Source: Massilia antarctica
GTDB lineage: Bacteria > Pseudomonadota > Gammaproteobacteria > Burkholderiales > Burkholderiaceae_D
Length of the DNA stretch: 64,000 bases
Reading direction: 5' to 3'
Assembly: GCF_015689335.1 (NCBI RefSeq)
Contig: NZ_CP065053.1
Coordinates: 6,882,001-6,946,000 of the forward strand
Made by a program: the position numbers and the translations under genes
Notes under the pieces: model-generated
What the model saw: the letters and a program-made list of their open reading frames with translations, nothing else
What the model was told of the DNA's origin: nothing
Database searches by the model: none
Shown here: piece by piece, positions 27,363 through 36,127 of the stretch
Numbering within the stretch: the stretch's first letter is position 1
How the letters are laid out: every line of letters starts with the position of its first letter

Positions 27363-28814
27363 TCAGGCTCGTACGACGTCGTAGTTTTCGATGTCGAAAC
27401 GGCGCGTGGCCCAGCGGTAGGTGAAGGTAAAACCCGGCCAGACCGCGTAATTGCGCCCGCGCCCGTCGAGATACCAGCTTTTGCAGCCGCTGCTCCACAC
27501 GGTGCCGCGCAGCTTCTTGTGCACCGTCGCGACAAAGTCGCGCTGCACGTCGGCCTTCACGTCGACCGAGTGCAGGCCCTGCGCGCGGATCGCCTTGATG
27601 GCTTCGACCACGTAGTTCACGCTCGACTCGATCATGTAGATCATCGAATTGTGCCCCAGCCCGCTATTCGGTCCGGTGACCGTGAAGTAGTTGGGAAAAC
27701 CGGCCACGGCGCAACCCTTGTAGCAATCCTGGTCGTGCTCGAACAGGCGCTTGCCGCCGCGCCCGCGCACCTCGATCGAACCGAGCGCATGGCCGACATG
27801 AAAACCGGTCGCGTAGATCAGCACATCGACCGCGCGCTCGACGCCGTCGGCGCCGACGATGCTGTTGGCGCGCACCTCGGCCACCGCGCTGGTGACCAGG
27901 CTGACGTTGGCGCGCGTGAGCGCCGGGTAGTAGTCGCTCATCACCAGTACCCGCTTGCAGCCCATGGTGTAGTCGGGCGTGAGCTGGCGCCGCAGGAGCG
28001 GGTCGGCCACCTGGCGATGCAGGTGGCGCAGGCCGACCGCATGCGCCAGGCGGAACAGGCGCGGCAGGTACAGGTACAGCGGCGCGTTCGCTTCGTAGAT
28101 CGTGTAGTTGAAGGCGCGGTACAGCAGCCGCAGTGGCGCGAGCCTGGCCAGCAGCGAGCGTTCGCGCGGGCCGATGGCGCGGTCGTGGCGCGGCACGATC
28201 CACTGCGCGGTGCGCTGGTACACATCGAGCTGCGCCACGATGGGCGCGATCTGCGGCACGAACTGGATCGCGCTGGCGCCATTGCCGATCACCGCCACGC
28301 GCTTGCCGCGCAGGTCGACGTCGTGGTTCCAGCGGCTCGAATGAAACGACGGCCCGCCGAAGGTCTCCATGCCGGGCAAGGCGGGCAGCGCCGCGCGGTT
28401 CATCGCGCCCAGGGCCGAGACCACGCACTTGGCCGTCAGCGGCCCGGCGCTGGTGCGCAAGCGCCAGTAGCCGCCCTCTTCCTCGAACTGCGCGCCTTCG
28501 TAGGCGGTGCCCAGGCGCAGGTGGGGCGCCAGGCCAAAGTCGCGCACGATGGCGCGCGTGTAGTCGAGAAGTTCGGCCTGGCTGGCCAGGCGGCGCGTCC
28601 AGTTCGGGTTGGGCGCGAACGAAAACGAGTACATATGGCTGGGGATGTCGACCGCGCAGCCGGGATAGGTATTGACTTGCCAGGTGCCGCCGAACTGCGC
28701 GTCTTTTTCGAGGATCACGAAATTGTCGATGCCGGCCTGCTTGAGCCGCACGGCGGCACACAGGCCACCGAAGCCGCTGCCGATGATGACGGCATCGAGC
28801 TCGGGAACGGTCAT
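27363..28814 (-). CDS. Flavin-containing monooxygenase, Baeyer-Villiger type
   Basis: The 483-residue protein has an N-terminal FAD motif (IIGSGFGGLCAA, 10-21), the GGTWQVNTYPGCAVDIPSHMYSF region typical of Baeyer-Villiger monooxygenases in pieces, and the fingerprint FxGxxxHxxxW at Phe152, Gly154, His158 and Trp162 (followed by Asn rather than the usual Pro or Asp). A second Rossmann motif for NADPH (GNGASA, 177-182) is present. Such enzymes insert oxygen into ketones to give esters, often in degradation of terpenes, steroids or cyclic ketones. It shares a 4-base overlap with the upstream secreted-protein gene. Substrate unknown. Confidence 0.9.
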   Translation of the reverse strand: MTVPELDAVIIGSGFGGLCAAVRLKQAGIDNFVILEKDAQFGGTWQVNTYPGCAVDIPSHMYSFSFAPNPNWTRRLASQAELLDYTRAIVRDFGLAPHLRLGTAYEGAQFEEEGGYWRLRTSAGPLTAKCVVSALGAMNRAALPALPGMETFGGPSFHSSRWNHDVDLRGKRVAVIGNGASAIQFVPQIAPIVAQLDVYQRTAQWIVPRHDRAIGPRERSLLARLAPLRLLYRAFNYTIYEANAPLYLYLPRLFRLAHAVGLRHLHRQVADPLLRRQLTPDYTMGCKRVLVMSDYYPALTRANVSLVTSAVAEVRANSIVGADGVERAVDVLIYATGFHVGHALGSIEVRGRGGKRLFEHDQDCYKGCAVAGFPNYFTVTGPNSGLGHNSMIYMIESSVNYVVEAIKAIRAQGLHSVDVKADVQRDFVATVHKKLRGTVWSSGCKSWYLDGRGRNYAVWPGFTFTYRWATRRFDIENYDVVRA

Positions 28815-29362
28815 CGGTTCGGCACGCGCGTCTGCACCAGTTCGGCCCTGAAGCGCAGCTTGCCGTCACGCTCGAGCGCGTAGCTCAGTTTCAGGCCGTC
28901 GGGCGAGACGCTCAGGGTCCAGACATTGCCGGCGGCGGCGGGAATCAAACGGGCCGTGTAGGCGTCCGCATGGAACGATTGCGCAATCGCGCTGCCGTCG
29001 CTGCCGGCCGCGCCGCCATACATCGTTTGCGCGTCGGGCGTGCCGTCGGCGTGGCGGTGGTCGTGCTGCAAGGTGAGGCCCGACGGCGTGCGCGTGACGA
29101 TCCAGGTGCGCGACGTATCCTCGCCGACGGTGAAGGGAATCCGGATGTCGCTGGCATTGCACGCGCTCACGGTGGCAAGCAGCTTCTTGCCGGCGAAGGC
29201 CTCGCCGCCATCGTCGGGCGCGACCGACGTGCCTTCGTAGACGGCGCCGCACAACTTGCCGAGGTTGGCGAAAAAGGCGTCGCGCGCGTCCGGGGTGTCG
29301 CCCGCGCGGCAGGGCAGCGCCAGCGCGCTGGCCAGGACGATGGCAGTGGTGCGCAGGATCAT
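28811..29362 (-). CDS. Predicted secreted protein of unknown function
   Basis: The 183-residue product starts with a signal peptide (ILRTTAIVLASALALPCRAG). The rest is mostly predicted beta-strand, with segments such as TWIVTRTPSGLTLQHDHRHADGTPD and YALERDGKLRFRAELVQTRVPN in pieces. No family is firmly recognised. The start at 29362 gives the signal peptide at the N terminus; longer frames are not protein-like. It overlaps the monooxygenase start by 4 bases (ATGA), so both are co-translated and may work on the same process, with this protein in the periplasm. Confidence 0.72.
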   Translation of the reverse strand: MILRTTAIVLASALALPCRAGDTPDARDAFFANLGKLCGAVYEGTSVAPDDGGEAFAGKKLLATVSACNASDIRIPFTVGEDTSRTWIVTRTPSGLTLQHDHRHADGTPDAQTMYGGAAGSDGSAIAQSFHADAYTARLIPAAAGNVWTLSVSPDGLKLSYALERDGKLRFRAELVQTRVPNR

Positions 29363-29519
29363 GGGCTTGCTCTCGTGTGGTGATGGTGGCGATGACGATA
29401 GGCGCGCGCTACGCAAAAGTCAACGTTTTGCCGCCGCAATCTTATGCGTGAATCCGCACATACATGCGTTTATGCAAGGGGTATAAGATTAGAACACTGT
29501 TCATAACCAGGAGACGAAG

Positions 29520-29891
29520 ATGATGAAGAAACTCTTAATTGCCGCACTGATCGCCGGCTCGCTCGGCAGCGCCGCCATTCCCGCCAGCTCGGCGGTGATC
29601 ATCGTGCGCGAGGCGCCGCCGGAACCGCGCTCCGAACGCACGCCGCCACCGCGGCGCGGTTATGTATGGGCACCGGGACACTGGGATTGGCGCAACAACC
29701 ATCATGTGTGGGTACGCGGCTCGTGGATCCGCGACCGCAAGGGCTACCATTACACCGCGCCGGCCTGGCAGGAGCGTGATGGCCGCTGGGAAATGCAGCG
29801 CGGTAACTGGGTGCGCGGGCAGCGCGACAATGACGGCGACGGCGTCCCGAACCGCGAAGATGCACGGCCGAACAATCCGAATCGCCAGTAA
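29520..29891 (+). CDS. Small secreted YXWXXGHW-repeat protein with a C-terminal calcium-type repeat
   Basis: The 123-residue protein has a signal peptide (KKLLIAALIAGSLGSAAIPASSA, given in part) and two aromatic repeats of the WxxGxW type: WAPGHW (50-55) and WVRGSW (64-69), a pattern common in small envelope proteins of betaproteobacteria. The C terminus (103-121) carries a DNDGDGVPNRED motif like a thrombospondin type 3 calcium-binding repeat. GGAGA lies five bases before the ATG. Function is unknown; the calcium motif suggests a periplasmic or surface role. Confidence 0.8.
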   Translation: MMKKLLIAALIAGSLGSAAIPASSAVIIVREAPPEPRSERTPPPRRGYVWAPGHWDWRNNHHVWVRGSWIRDRKGYHYTAPAWQERDGRWEMQRGNWVRGQRDNDGDGVPNREDARPNNPNRQ

Positions 29892-29978
29892 TTGATTCTG
29901 CGGGCGCAAGGCCGCGCTTCAAGCCGCGGCCGGTCGCCTCGCGCCTGGCCCCGTCCGCGCGGGGCGCAGGCGCCACGT

Positions 29979-30326
29979 TCAGCACGGCGACAGCTGGCCG
30001 CCGCACTGCGTGACGAGGTAGTCGCGCACCGCGCGCACGTCGGTAAATGGCATTTCCCCGATGACCTGGCGGATATGCCGCAATGCATCCCATAAAAATT
30101 CATACTGCCCTTCCTTCACCGGCACCAGGCTGTACACGCCTGTGGTGGTGGTGAACAGGTGGCGCTCGTTGGGCACGGTGAAGGCCGGCATCAGCGGTGC
30201 GCCTTCATCGTCCCAGAAACGCCACAGGGCCGCCTCGACGTCGACCGGATTGCAATAGGCGGACGCTGTCAGCGCGTCGGGGAAGACGAGCAGCGAACAT
30301 TCTTCGGTGTCGGCGGCAAAGATCAT
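29979..30326 (-). CDS. Hypothetical protein, about 115 residues
   Basis: The reading frame encodes a balanced cytoplasmic-type protein (starts MIFAADTEECSLLVFPDAL, ends TQCGGQLSPC) with no signal peptide or membrane segment. No family is recognised. Amino-acid composition is normal, with few of the Arg/Pro/Ala runs seen in shadow frames, so it is probably real. It is convergent with the small secreted WxxGxW gene and about 190 bp from the thioredoxin gene. Confidence 0.6.
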   Translation of the reverse strand: MIFAADTEECSLLVFPDALTASAYCNPVDVEAALWRFWDDEGAPLMPAFTVPNERHLFTTTTGVYSLVPVKEGQYEFLWDALRHIRQVIGEMPFTDVRAVRDYLVTQCGGQLSPC

Positions 30327-30505
30327 GATGTCCCATCGTGAGCGCGGGGTGATGCATTTTGTGGCACGGCCCTTCCCTCAACCGTAACACATAAAACAAC
30401 ATTACGCGAATGCCAGCCAGCTACAAAACCGGTCCGCGCCAGCTTGCCCAAGCGTGCCCAAGCGTGCCACTGCTGGCGCGCGGAAAATGAGGAAGGGACG
30501 AAGGT

Positions 30506-30817
30506 CTACGCCGCCAGCGCCTTGCGCACTTCATCGGCATCGGCCGGGCGCACCACGCGCGCCACCTCCCGGCCATCTTTCATCACCACCACGGTCGGCC
30601 ACAGCTTGACCTTGAAGGAACGCCCGAGCTTGCGCCCGCTGCCATCTTCCACCTTGATATGGCGCGCGTCGGGATAGGCGGCCAGCGCCTGTTCGATCAG
30701 CGGCGCCGCCGCGCGGCAATGGCCGCACCAGTCGGTGCCGAAGTCCAGCACCACCATGCCCGAGGTGGCGTCGATGTCGCTGCGATCCGGCTGGGCCGGG
30801 CAATACGGTGTGCTCAT
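30506..30817 (-). CDS. Thioredoxin-family protein
   Basis: The 103-residue protein has a thioredoxin fold with the active site DWCGHC (Cys31, Cys34), where His replaces Pro of classical WCGPC; this change usually raises the redox potential toward oxidase/isomerase-like behaviour. The cis-proline segment is KLWPTVVVMKDG. There is no signal peptide, so it is cytoplasmic, and the first 15 residues (CPAQPDRSDID) differ from classical TrxA. It is a secondary thioredoxin with a stand-alone gene. Confidence 0.9.
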   Translation of the reverse strand: MSTPYCPAQPDRSDIDATSGMVVLDFGTDWCGHCRAAAPLIEQALAAYPDARHIKVEDGSGRKLGRSFKVKLWPTVVVMKDGREVARVVRPADADEVRKALAA

Positions 30818-30932
30818 GCGCTTGCTCCTGATGTCATTCGCATAAGCCTACCGCAAAACCGCGTGCCTGGCTGCCCGGCTCGAATGATTTGAATCGGAAA
30901 CATTGCCAATAACCAATTGAAAGGCTACAATA

Positions 30933-30953
30933 AACCCTTTCATAAGTAGGGTT
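30933..30953 (+). promoter_or_regulatory. Hairpin overlapping the ribosome-binding site of the diiron protein gene
   Basis: AACCCT (30933-30938) pairs with AGGGTT (30948-30953) around a 9-base loop. The 3' arm contains the AGGG Shine-Dalgarno, five bases before the ATG at 30957, so folding would hide the ribosome-binding site. The stem is short (6 bp), so this is only suggestive. Confidence 0.35.
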
Positions 30954-30956
30954 ATC

Positions 30957-31748
30957 ATGGCGATCGAACTGTTCAATAACGGCAAGCACATCTGCCTGAT
31001 GTTCTCCGACCTGGTCGATGAAGGCGAGGGCGCTTCGGTGCAGTCGAACCAATTCCTGATCGTTCAGGACGGCACCGGGATCCTGCTCGATCCGGGCGGC
31101 GTACTGACCTACAACGAGCTGTACATGGAAATGAGCAAATACTTTCCGCCCAAGGAGTTGCGCTACGTATTCGCTTCCCATGCCGATCCCGACATCATCG
31201 CCTCCTTGCCGCGCTGGCTGGCCGGCTCGGATACCAAACTGCTGATCTCGTCCATCTGGTCGCGCTTCGTGCCGCATTTTTGCGCGCAAGGCAAAACGGA
31301 AGGCCGCATCATCGCCATTCCGGACCAAGGCACCCTGTTGCCGCTGGGCGATACCGAATTCCAGATACTGCCCGCCCACTTCCTTCACGCGGAAGGCAAT
31401 TTCCAGTTTTACGATCCGGTCAGCCGCATCCTGTTCTCGGGCGACATGGGCGCCTCGATGCTGCCGGCGGGCCTGGGCATGGACCCGGTGCAGGATTTCG
31501 ACAAGCACCTGCCCTATATGCGCGGCTTTCACGCGCGCTACATGGTGTCGAACAAGGTTTGCCGTTACTGGGTCGAGATGGTGCGCAAGCTCGATCCGGA
31601 ATGGCTGGTGCCGCAGCACGGCGCGCCGTTCAAGGGCCGCGCCATGATCGCGCGCTTCCTCGACTGGATCGAGACCCTGCCCTGCGGCGTCGACCTGATG
31701 ACCCAGGAAATGTATCAGGCGCCGCGCAGCATCAGCATCACCCTCTGA
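30957..31748 (+). CDS. Metallo-beta-lactamase-fold protein of the oxygen-binding diiron (ODP) type
   Basis: The 263-residue protein has the MBL fold of the family related to flavodiiron proteins and the chemotaxis oxygen sensor ODP. The metal motif reads HADPD (75-79) in place of the usual HxExDH; the second His is replaced by Ile80. Further ligands are His144 in HFLHAEGNF, Asp163 in FSGDMGAS and the histidine in VPQHGAPF. It lacks a flavodoxin or rubredoxin domain, so by itself it is more likely a sensor or hydrolase than an oxygen or NO reductase. No partner gene is adjacent. Confidence 0.85.
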   Translation: MAIELFNNGKHICLMFSDLVDEGEGASVQSNQFLIVQDGTGILLDPGGVLTYNELYMEMSKYFPPKELRYVFASHADPDIIASLPRWLAGSDTKLLISSIWSRFVPHFCAQGKTEGRIIAIPDQGTLLPLGDTEFQILPAHFLHAEGNFQFYDPVSRILFSGDMGASMLPAGLGMDPVQDFDKHLPYMRGFHARYMVSNKVCRYWVEMVRKLDPEWLVPQHGAPFKGRAMIARFLDWIETLPCGVDLMTQEMYQAPRSISITL

Positions 31749-31787
31749 TCGGCGCGAAAGACTATTTCACACAGGCGGCGGCCCGCT

Positions 31788-32684
31788 TCAGCGGTTCAGC
31801 ACCGCGCCCAGCCGGTCTGCCAGAAAATCCACCAGCGCCGCCACCCGCGGCGCCAGCGCGCCCTGCTTGTAGAACACCGCCCACACCGGCTGCGACCACG
31901 GCAGGGTCAACGGTACGAGCACGGGCACCAGCCGGCCCGCCGCGACATCGGCGCTGGTCAGAAAATCCGCCAAGCAAGCGATGCCCGTACCAGCCAGCAC
32001 CAGATGGCGCAAGGTTTCGCCGCTCGATGCGGTCACGGCCGGCGTCACACTCACGCCCTCCCCGCCCGCGCCTGCCAGCGGCCAGGTATTGAGCGAGGCC
32101 GGAGCCGTAAATCCCAGCAGCCGGTGCGCGCCCAGTTCCCGCACCGTGGCCGGCATGCCGTGCCGGGCCAGATACGCTGGCGCGGCCAGCATGCGCAGGG
32201 CGCTGCTGCCGAGCCGCCGCGCGTGGAGGCTGGAGTCGGCCAGCTGGCCGATGCGGATGGCCACGTCGGCCCGTTCCTCGATCAGGTCGACCAGGGTTTC
32301 GCCGCTGGCCAGTTCAAGCCGGATCAGGGGATAGGCATCCAGGAAATCCGGCACCAGCGGCGCGACCAGATGGTCGAGCGCTGGCGTGGCGGCGTTGACC
32401 CGCACCAGCCCGGACGGCTGGGAACGGCGTGCGGACACTTGCGCCTCGGTCTCTTCCAGCTCGGCCAGGATGGTGCGCGCGCGGCCGAGCAGCCAGTCGC
32501 CCTCCTCGGTCAGGTCCTGGCGCCGCGTGGTGCGGTGCATCAAGGCCATGCCCAGCTGGGATTCCAGACGGGCAATGGCGCGGCTGATGCCGGACGGCGT
32601 TTGCCCGAGCCGCTCGGCGGCGGCGGAAAACGAACCGGTATCGATGACTGCGGCAAACGCACTCAGCGCTTCGACGTCGATCAT
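31788..32684 (-). CDS. LysR-family transcriptional regulator
   Basis: The regulator has an N-terminal winged helix-turn-helix (LSAFAAVIDTGSFSAAAERLG, then SGISRAIARLE) and a C-terminal effector-binding domain with VRVNAATPALDHLVAPLVPDF and DVAIRIGQLADSSLHARRL, the CrgA/PA-type subgroup. The start at 32684 (MIDVEALSAF) is preferred over one nine codons upstream, because LysR proteins usually begin there and GGGAGAG lies nearby. It lies downstream of the beta-propeller gene in the same direction. Target unknown. Confidence 0.87.
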   Translation of the reverse strand: MIDVEALSAFAAVIDTGSFSAAAERLGQTPSGISRAIARLESQLGMALMHRTTRRQDLTEEGDWLLGRARTILAELEETEAQVSARRSQPSGLVRVNAATPALDHLVAPLVPDFLDAYPLIRLELASGETLVDLIEERADVAIRIGQLADSSLHARRLGSSALRMLAAPAYLARHGMPATVRELGAHRLLGFTAPASLNTWPLAGAGGEGVSVTPAVTASSGETLRHLVLAGTGIACLADFLTSADVAAGRLVPVLVPLTLPWSQPVWAVFYKQGALAPRVAALVDFLADRLGAVLNR

Positions 32685-32751
32685 TGCTCGCTCTCCCTTG
32701 TTGGCACCCATGTCAGACAGGCATTGTACGGGAGAGCGGCGGCCCGGCCTG

Positions 32752-33747
32752 TCAGGGAGTCATGGCGGATCCGGCGGCGGCCGGGATCGTCGGCAAGGCA
32801 ATGCTGCGCAGCGCAAACGGCCCGCTCGCCTGCCCGCGCCGCTTGCCGAACAAGACGCCGAATTGCGATTCGACGACGATCAGGTGCCCACCGCGCACGA
32901 CGCCGCTGACCGGCTCGGCCAGACCCTCGGCAAAGGTGGTCAATGAGGGCCGGGGACTGCGCAGGTCGACCATGGTCACCCGTCCATTGCCGCCATCGAT
33001 ATCGTTCTCGAACGCGAGCAGGATACCGGGCGACAAGGTACGCAGCGCATCGCCTCCCGCCAGCGGACGCGGCAGCGACACCACCACCGGCGTGCCGGCC
33101 CCGCCATCGGCATGCAGGGGAACGCGCAGCAGGCGGCCATCCGAAAACGTCGACAGGTACAGCTGGCCGCCGTCGAGCGCCACGCCGTTGCCGTTGAAGC
33201 GGGCGCCGCCCAGCAGCGGATGCGTGATCCACGAAATCAAGGTGGACCTTGCGGGATCGAAGCGCAGGATGCGCGGCTGGGCGCTATCGCTGATATACAG
33301 GCGGCCATCGGGAGCGCGCGCCAGGTCGTTGCAGAAGCCATCGCCAGGCAAGGGCCAGCGCCCCAGCAAGGTGCCCTTGGACAGGTCGAACGCGAGCAAG
33401 GCGGATGGCGTCTTGGGCGTTCGGGCAACGCCAAGGTCGGCGCTGCAGGCGTACAGGCGGCCGGCCGCATCGTCGGCCAGCAAGCCCTGCACCGACATCA
33501 AGCCGCCCTCCCCCGCCGCGACGAAGGGCTCGGCAAGCTTGGCGCCCGGGCGGACCCGGACGATGCTGGACTCGGTAGCGCTGCCGGTGAACAAGGTTCC
33601 GTCCGCGGCAATGGCCAGGCTTTCAGGAAAAAAGCCAGGCGGCAACTGCTGCGCGGACGCGCCGGCCGCCAGGAAGAGGTGGATGCCCAGGCCGAATGCG
33701 CACGCTGTACGGCATGCGCGCAAGCTCATGTGGGGGAATGAATGCAT
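32752..33747 (-). CDS. Secreted SMP-30/gluconolactonase-like beta-propeller
   Basis: The 331-residue protein has a signal peptide (ACAFGLGIHLFLAAGASAQ) and repeated beta-propeller blades: GLLADDAAGRLYACSADLG, NDLARAPDGRLYISDSAQPRI and NGVALDGGQLYLSTFSDGRL. The NDLARAPDGRLYISD block and FNGNGVALDG provide the Asn/Asp metal-ligand pattern of SMP-30 lactonases. It could hydrolyse a sugar lactone in the periplasm or simply bind a ligand. The start at 33747 (AAGGA upstream) places the signal peptide at the N terminus. It is divergent from a LysR gene, which probably controls it. Confidence 0.82.
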   Translation of the reverse strand: MHSFPHMSLRACRTACAFGLGIHLFLAAGASAQQLPPGFFPESLAIAADGTLFTGSATESSIVRVRPGAKLAEPFVAAGEGGLMSVQGLLADDAAGRLYACSADLGVARTPKTPSALLAFDLSKGTLLGRWPLPGDGFCNDLARAPDGRLYISDSAQPRILRFDPARSTLISWITHPLLGGARFNGNGVALDGGQLYLSTFSDGRLLRVPLHADGGAGTPVVVSLPRPLAGGDALRTLSPGILLAFENDIDGGNGRVTMVDLRSPRPSLTTFAEGLAEPVSGVVRGGHLIVVESQFGVLFGKRRGQASGPFALRSIALPTIPAAAGSAMTP

Positions 33748-33848
33748 TGCTGTTTTCCTTGTAATCAGTCGATGAAAAGAAGCATGACAGCCCGGGCATT
33801 CATGAAAAAGGGCTTTGCGCTCATCGGATAACTGAATATCATTCAGCA

Positions 33849-34742
33849 ATGACCACGATCCATCTGGACGCCTTGTCCGCCTTTGCCGATATCGTGCGCT
33901 GCGGCAGCTTTCGCGCGGCGGCGGCCGAACGTGCCGTCACGCCTTCCGCCCTGAGCCATGCGATGACCAAGCTGGAGCGCGACCTCGGCGTGCGCCTGCT
34001 GCGCCGGACCACACGCGCCGTGGCGCCGACCGACGCCGGCAAGCGTTTGCTGGCGCGCGCCAAGCCGGCGCTCGACGATATCGCCGGGGCGCTGGAAGAG
34101 TTGAACGAGGTGCGCGACACGCCGTCCGGCCGCCTGCGCATCACCGCGCCGCGCATGGCGGCGGCCACCGTGCTGGCCCGGGCCCTACCCGCGTTCGCGC
34201 GCGCCTATCCGCGCATCGAGCTGGAAATCAGCGTGGCCGACGGTTTCCAGGACCTGGCGGCCAACGGTTTCGATGCCGGCATCCGGCTGGGCGAAGCCTT
34301 ACAGCCAAACATGGTGGCGGTACCGGTCAGCGCGCCGGTGGCGATGGCCGTGGTGGCCGCGCCCGCGTATCTGGAAGCGCACCCGGCACCGGTAGCGCCT
34401 GCGGACCTGGCCGCGCACGCCTGCATCCAGCTCCGGCTGCTCAGCTCCGGGACATTGTATGGATGGGAATTCGAGCGCGGCGCGCAAAAGTCGGTGGTTC
34501 ACGTCGGTGGCGGGTTGATCATGGACGATCAGGAACTGATCGTGCGCGCGGCGATCGACGGGCTGGGCCTGGCCTATTCGGCGCTCGACTATGTGGCGCC
34601 GCATATCGAACAGGGCCGGCTGCGCCGGATCCTGGCCGGCTGGACACCCGAGGGGGCGGGATTTTGTTTGTATTATCCAAGCCGCAAACATTTGCCCGCG
34701 GCATTGCGCGCCCTGATCGAGCATCTGCGCTACAGCGCCTGA
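33849..34742 (+). CDS. LysR-family transcriptional regulator
   Basis: The 297-residue protein has the LysR helix-turn-helix (LSAFADIVRCGSFRAAAAERAVT in part, then SALSHAMTKLERDLG) and an effector-binding domain with RLRITAPRMAAATVLARALP and FDAGIRLGEALQPNMVAVPV. It is divergent from the SMP-30-like gene (101 bp between starts) and 159 bp upstream of the MFS exporter in the same direction, so either or both could be targets. The N-terminal half resembles regulators that sit beside small-molecule exporters. Confidence 0.9.
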   Translation: MTTIHLDALSAFADIVRCGSFRAAAAERAVTPSALSHAMTKLERDLGVRLLRRTTRAVAPTDAGKRLLARAKPALDDIAGALEELNEVRDTPSGRLRITAPRMAAATVLARALPAFARAYPRIELEISVADGFQDLAANGFDAGIRLGEALQPNMVAVPVSAPVAMAVVAAPAYLEAHPAPVAPADLAAHACIQLRLLSSGTLYGWEFERGAQKSVVHVGGGLIMDDQELIVRAAIDGLGLAYSALDYVAPHIEQGRLRRILAGWTPEGAGFCLYYPSRKHLPAALRALIEHLRYSA

Positions 34743-34901
34743 CCATCCCTCCCCCGCCTGCACACAGATGGATTGGACGAGGCCGTCAGCGCCTTCATTC
34801 ATGACTCCCAGTCACAAGTCTAATGTGCCATAGGGCATTTTTCTTCGTTCTCCTTGCGCGCACACTGCATCGCATCGCAAACCGCCTCAACAGGAGAATC
34901 C

Positions 34902-36107
34902 ATGCCACTCGCACTCTGGGCGCTGACACTCAGCGCTTTCGCCATCGGAACGACCGAATTCGTCATCGTCGGCCTGATCCCCACCATTGCCGCCAGCCTC
35001 GGCGTGTCCCTGCCTTCCGCCGGCCTGCTGGTGAGCCTGTACGCGCTGGGCGTGGCCATCGGTGCGCCTATCCTCACCGCCCTCACCGGCCGCGTGCCGC
35101 GCAAGCAATTACTGCTGGGCTTGATGGCACTGTTCACCATCGGCAACGTTGTTGCCTGGATGGCCCCCGGCTACTTCGCCCTGATGGCTGCCCGCGTGCT
35201 CACCGGCCTGGCGCACGGCGTCTTTTTCTCGATCGGTTCCACCATCGCCACCAGCCTGGTCAGCAAGGAAAAAGCCGCCAGCGCCATCGCCCTGATGTTT
35301 ACCGGCCTGACCGTCGCGTTGGTCACTGGCGTGCCGCTGGGCACCTGGATCGGCCAAAGCTTCGGCTGGCAGTCGACCTTCCTGGCGGTATCCTTGCTGG
35401 GTGTGATCGCCTTTATCGGCAGCTGGTTCCTGGTGCCGTCCACCATTGCCATGAGCCCGCCAGCGAGCCTGATGACGCAACTGGCCGTGCTCAGAAAACC
35501 ACGCCTGCTGCTGGTGTACGCCATGACCACCCTGGGCTATGGCGGCACCTTTATCGCCTTCACCTACCTTGCCCCGATCCTCCAGGAAGTTTCCGGCTTT
35601 TCGGCATCGAAGGTGAGCCTGGTGATGCTGGTGTACGGCGTGTCTGTCGCATTCGGCAACATCTGGGGCGGCAAGCTGGCCGACAAGAAAGGTCCGATCA
35701 AGGCCTTGCAGATCGTGTTTGCGTTGCTGGCCGCCGTCTTGCTGCTGCTGACCTTTACCGCGTCGAACATGTGGCTGGCGCTGGGCACGGTGCTGCTGTG
35801 GGGCGCGTTTGCCTTCGGCAATGTACCCGGCTTGCAAGTGTACGTGGTGCAGCGCGCCGAACGTGATGCGCCGCAGGCGGTCGATGTGGCATCGGGCCTG
35901 AACATTGCCGCCTTTAACGTCGGCATCGCCTTAGGCGCCTGGGGCGGCGGGCTGATCGTGGCTCACGTGGGCCTGATGGCCACGCCATGGATAGGCGCCA
36001 TTGTCGTGGTGGGCGCGCTGGGACTGACGACCCTGGCGGGCTGGCTCGACCGCCGCGATGGACTGGTGCATGTGGCGGGAACAAGCCGCGCGGTTGCGGC
36101 GCACTGA
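34902..36107 (+). CDS. MFS transporter, drug/sugar-efflux (AraJ/YdhP) type
   Basis: The 401-residue inner-membrane protein has twelve hydrophobic segments. It begins ALWALTLSAFAIGTTEFVIVGLI (in part), the hallmark of the AraJ/YdhP/NepI exporter group, with the motif-A loop LTGRVPRKQLLLGLM between TM2 and TM3 and a second copy WGGKLADKKGPIKALQ between TM8 and TM9. The ATG at 34902 has AGGAG seven bases upstream. It likely exports a hydrophilic small molecule; the adjacent LysR gene is the probable regulator. Confidence 0.9.
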   Translation: MPLALWALTLSAFAIGTTEFVIVGLIPTIAASLGVSLPSAGLLVSLYALGVAIGAPILTALTGRVPRKQLLLGLMALFTIGNVVAWMAPGYFALMAARVLTGLAHGVFFSIGSTIATSLVSKEKAASAIALMFTGLTVALVTGVPLGTWIGQSFGWQSTFLAVSLLGVIAFIGSWFLVPSTIAMSPPASLMTQLAVLRKPRLLLVYAMTTLGYGGTFIAFTYLAPILQEVSGFSASKVSLVMLVYGVSVAFGNIWGGKLADKKGPIKALQIVFALLAAVLLLLTFTASNMWLALGTVLLWGAFAFGNVPGLQVYVVQRAERDAPQAVDVASGLNIAAFNVGIALGAWGGGLIVAHVGLMATPWIGAIVVVGALGLTTLAGWLDRRDGLVHVAGTSRAVAAH

Positions 36108-36127
36108 GTGCCGGCTTACGACCACGA

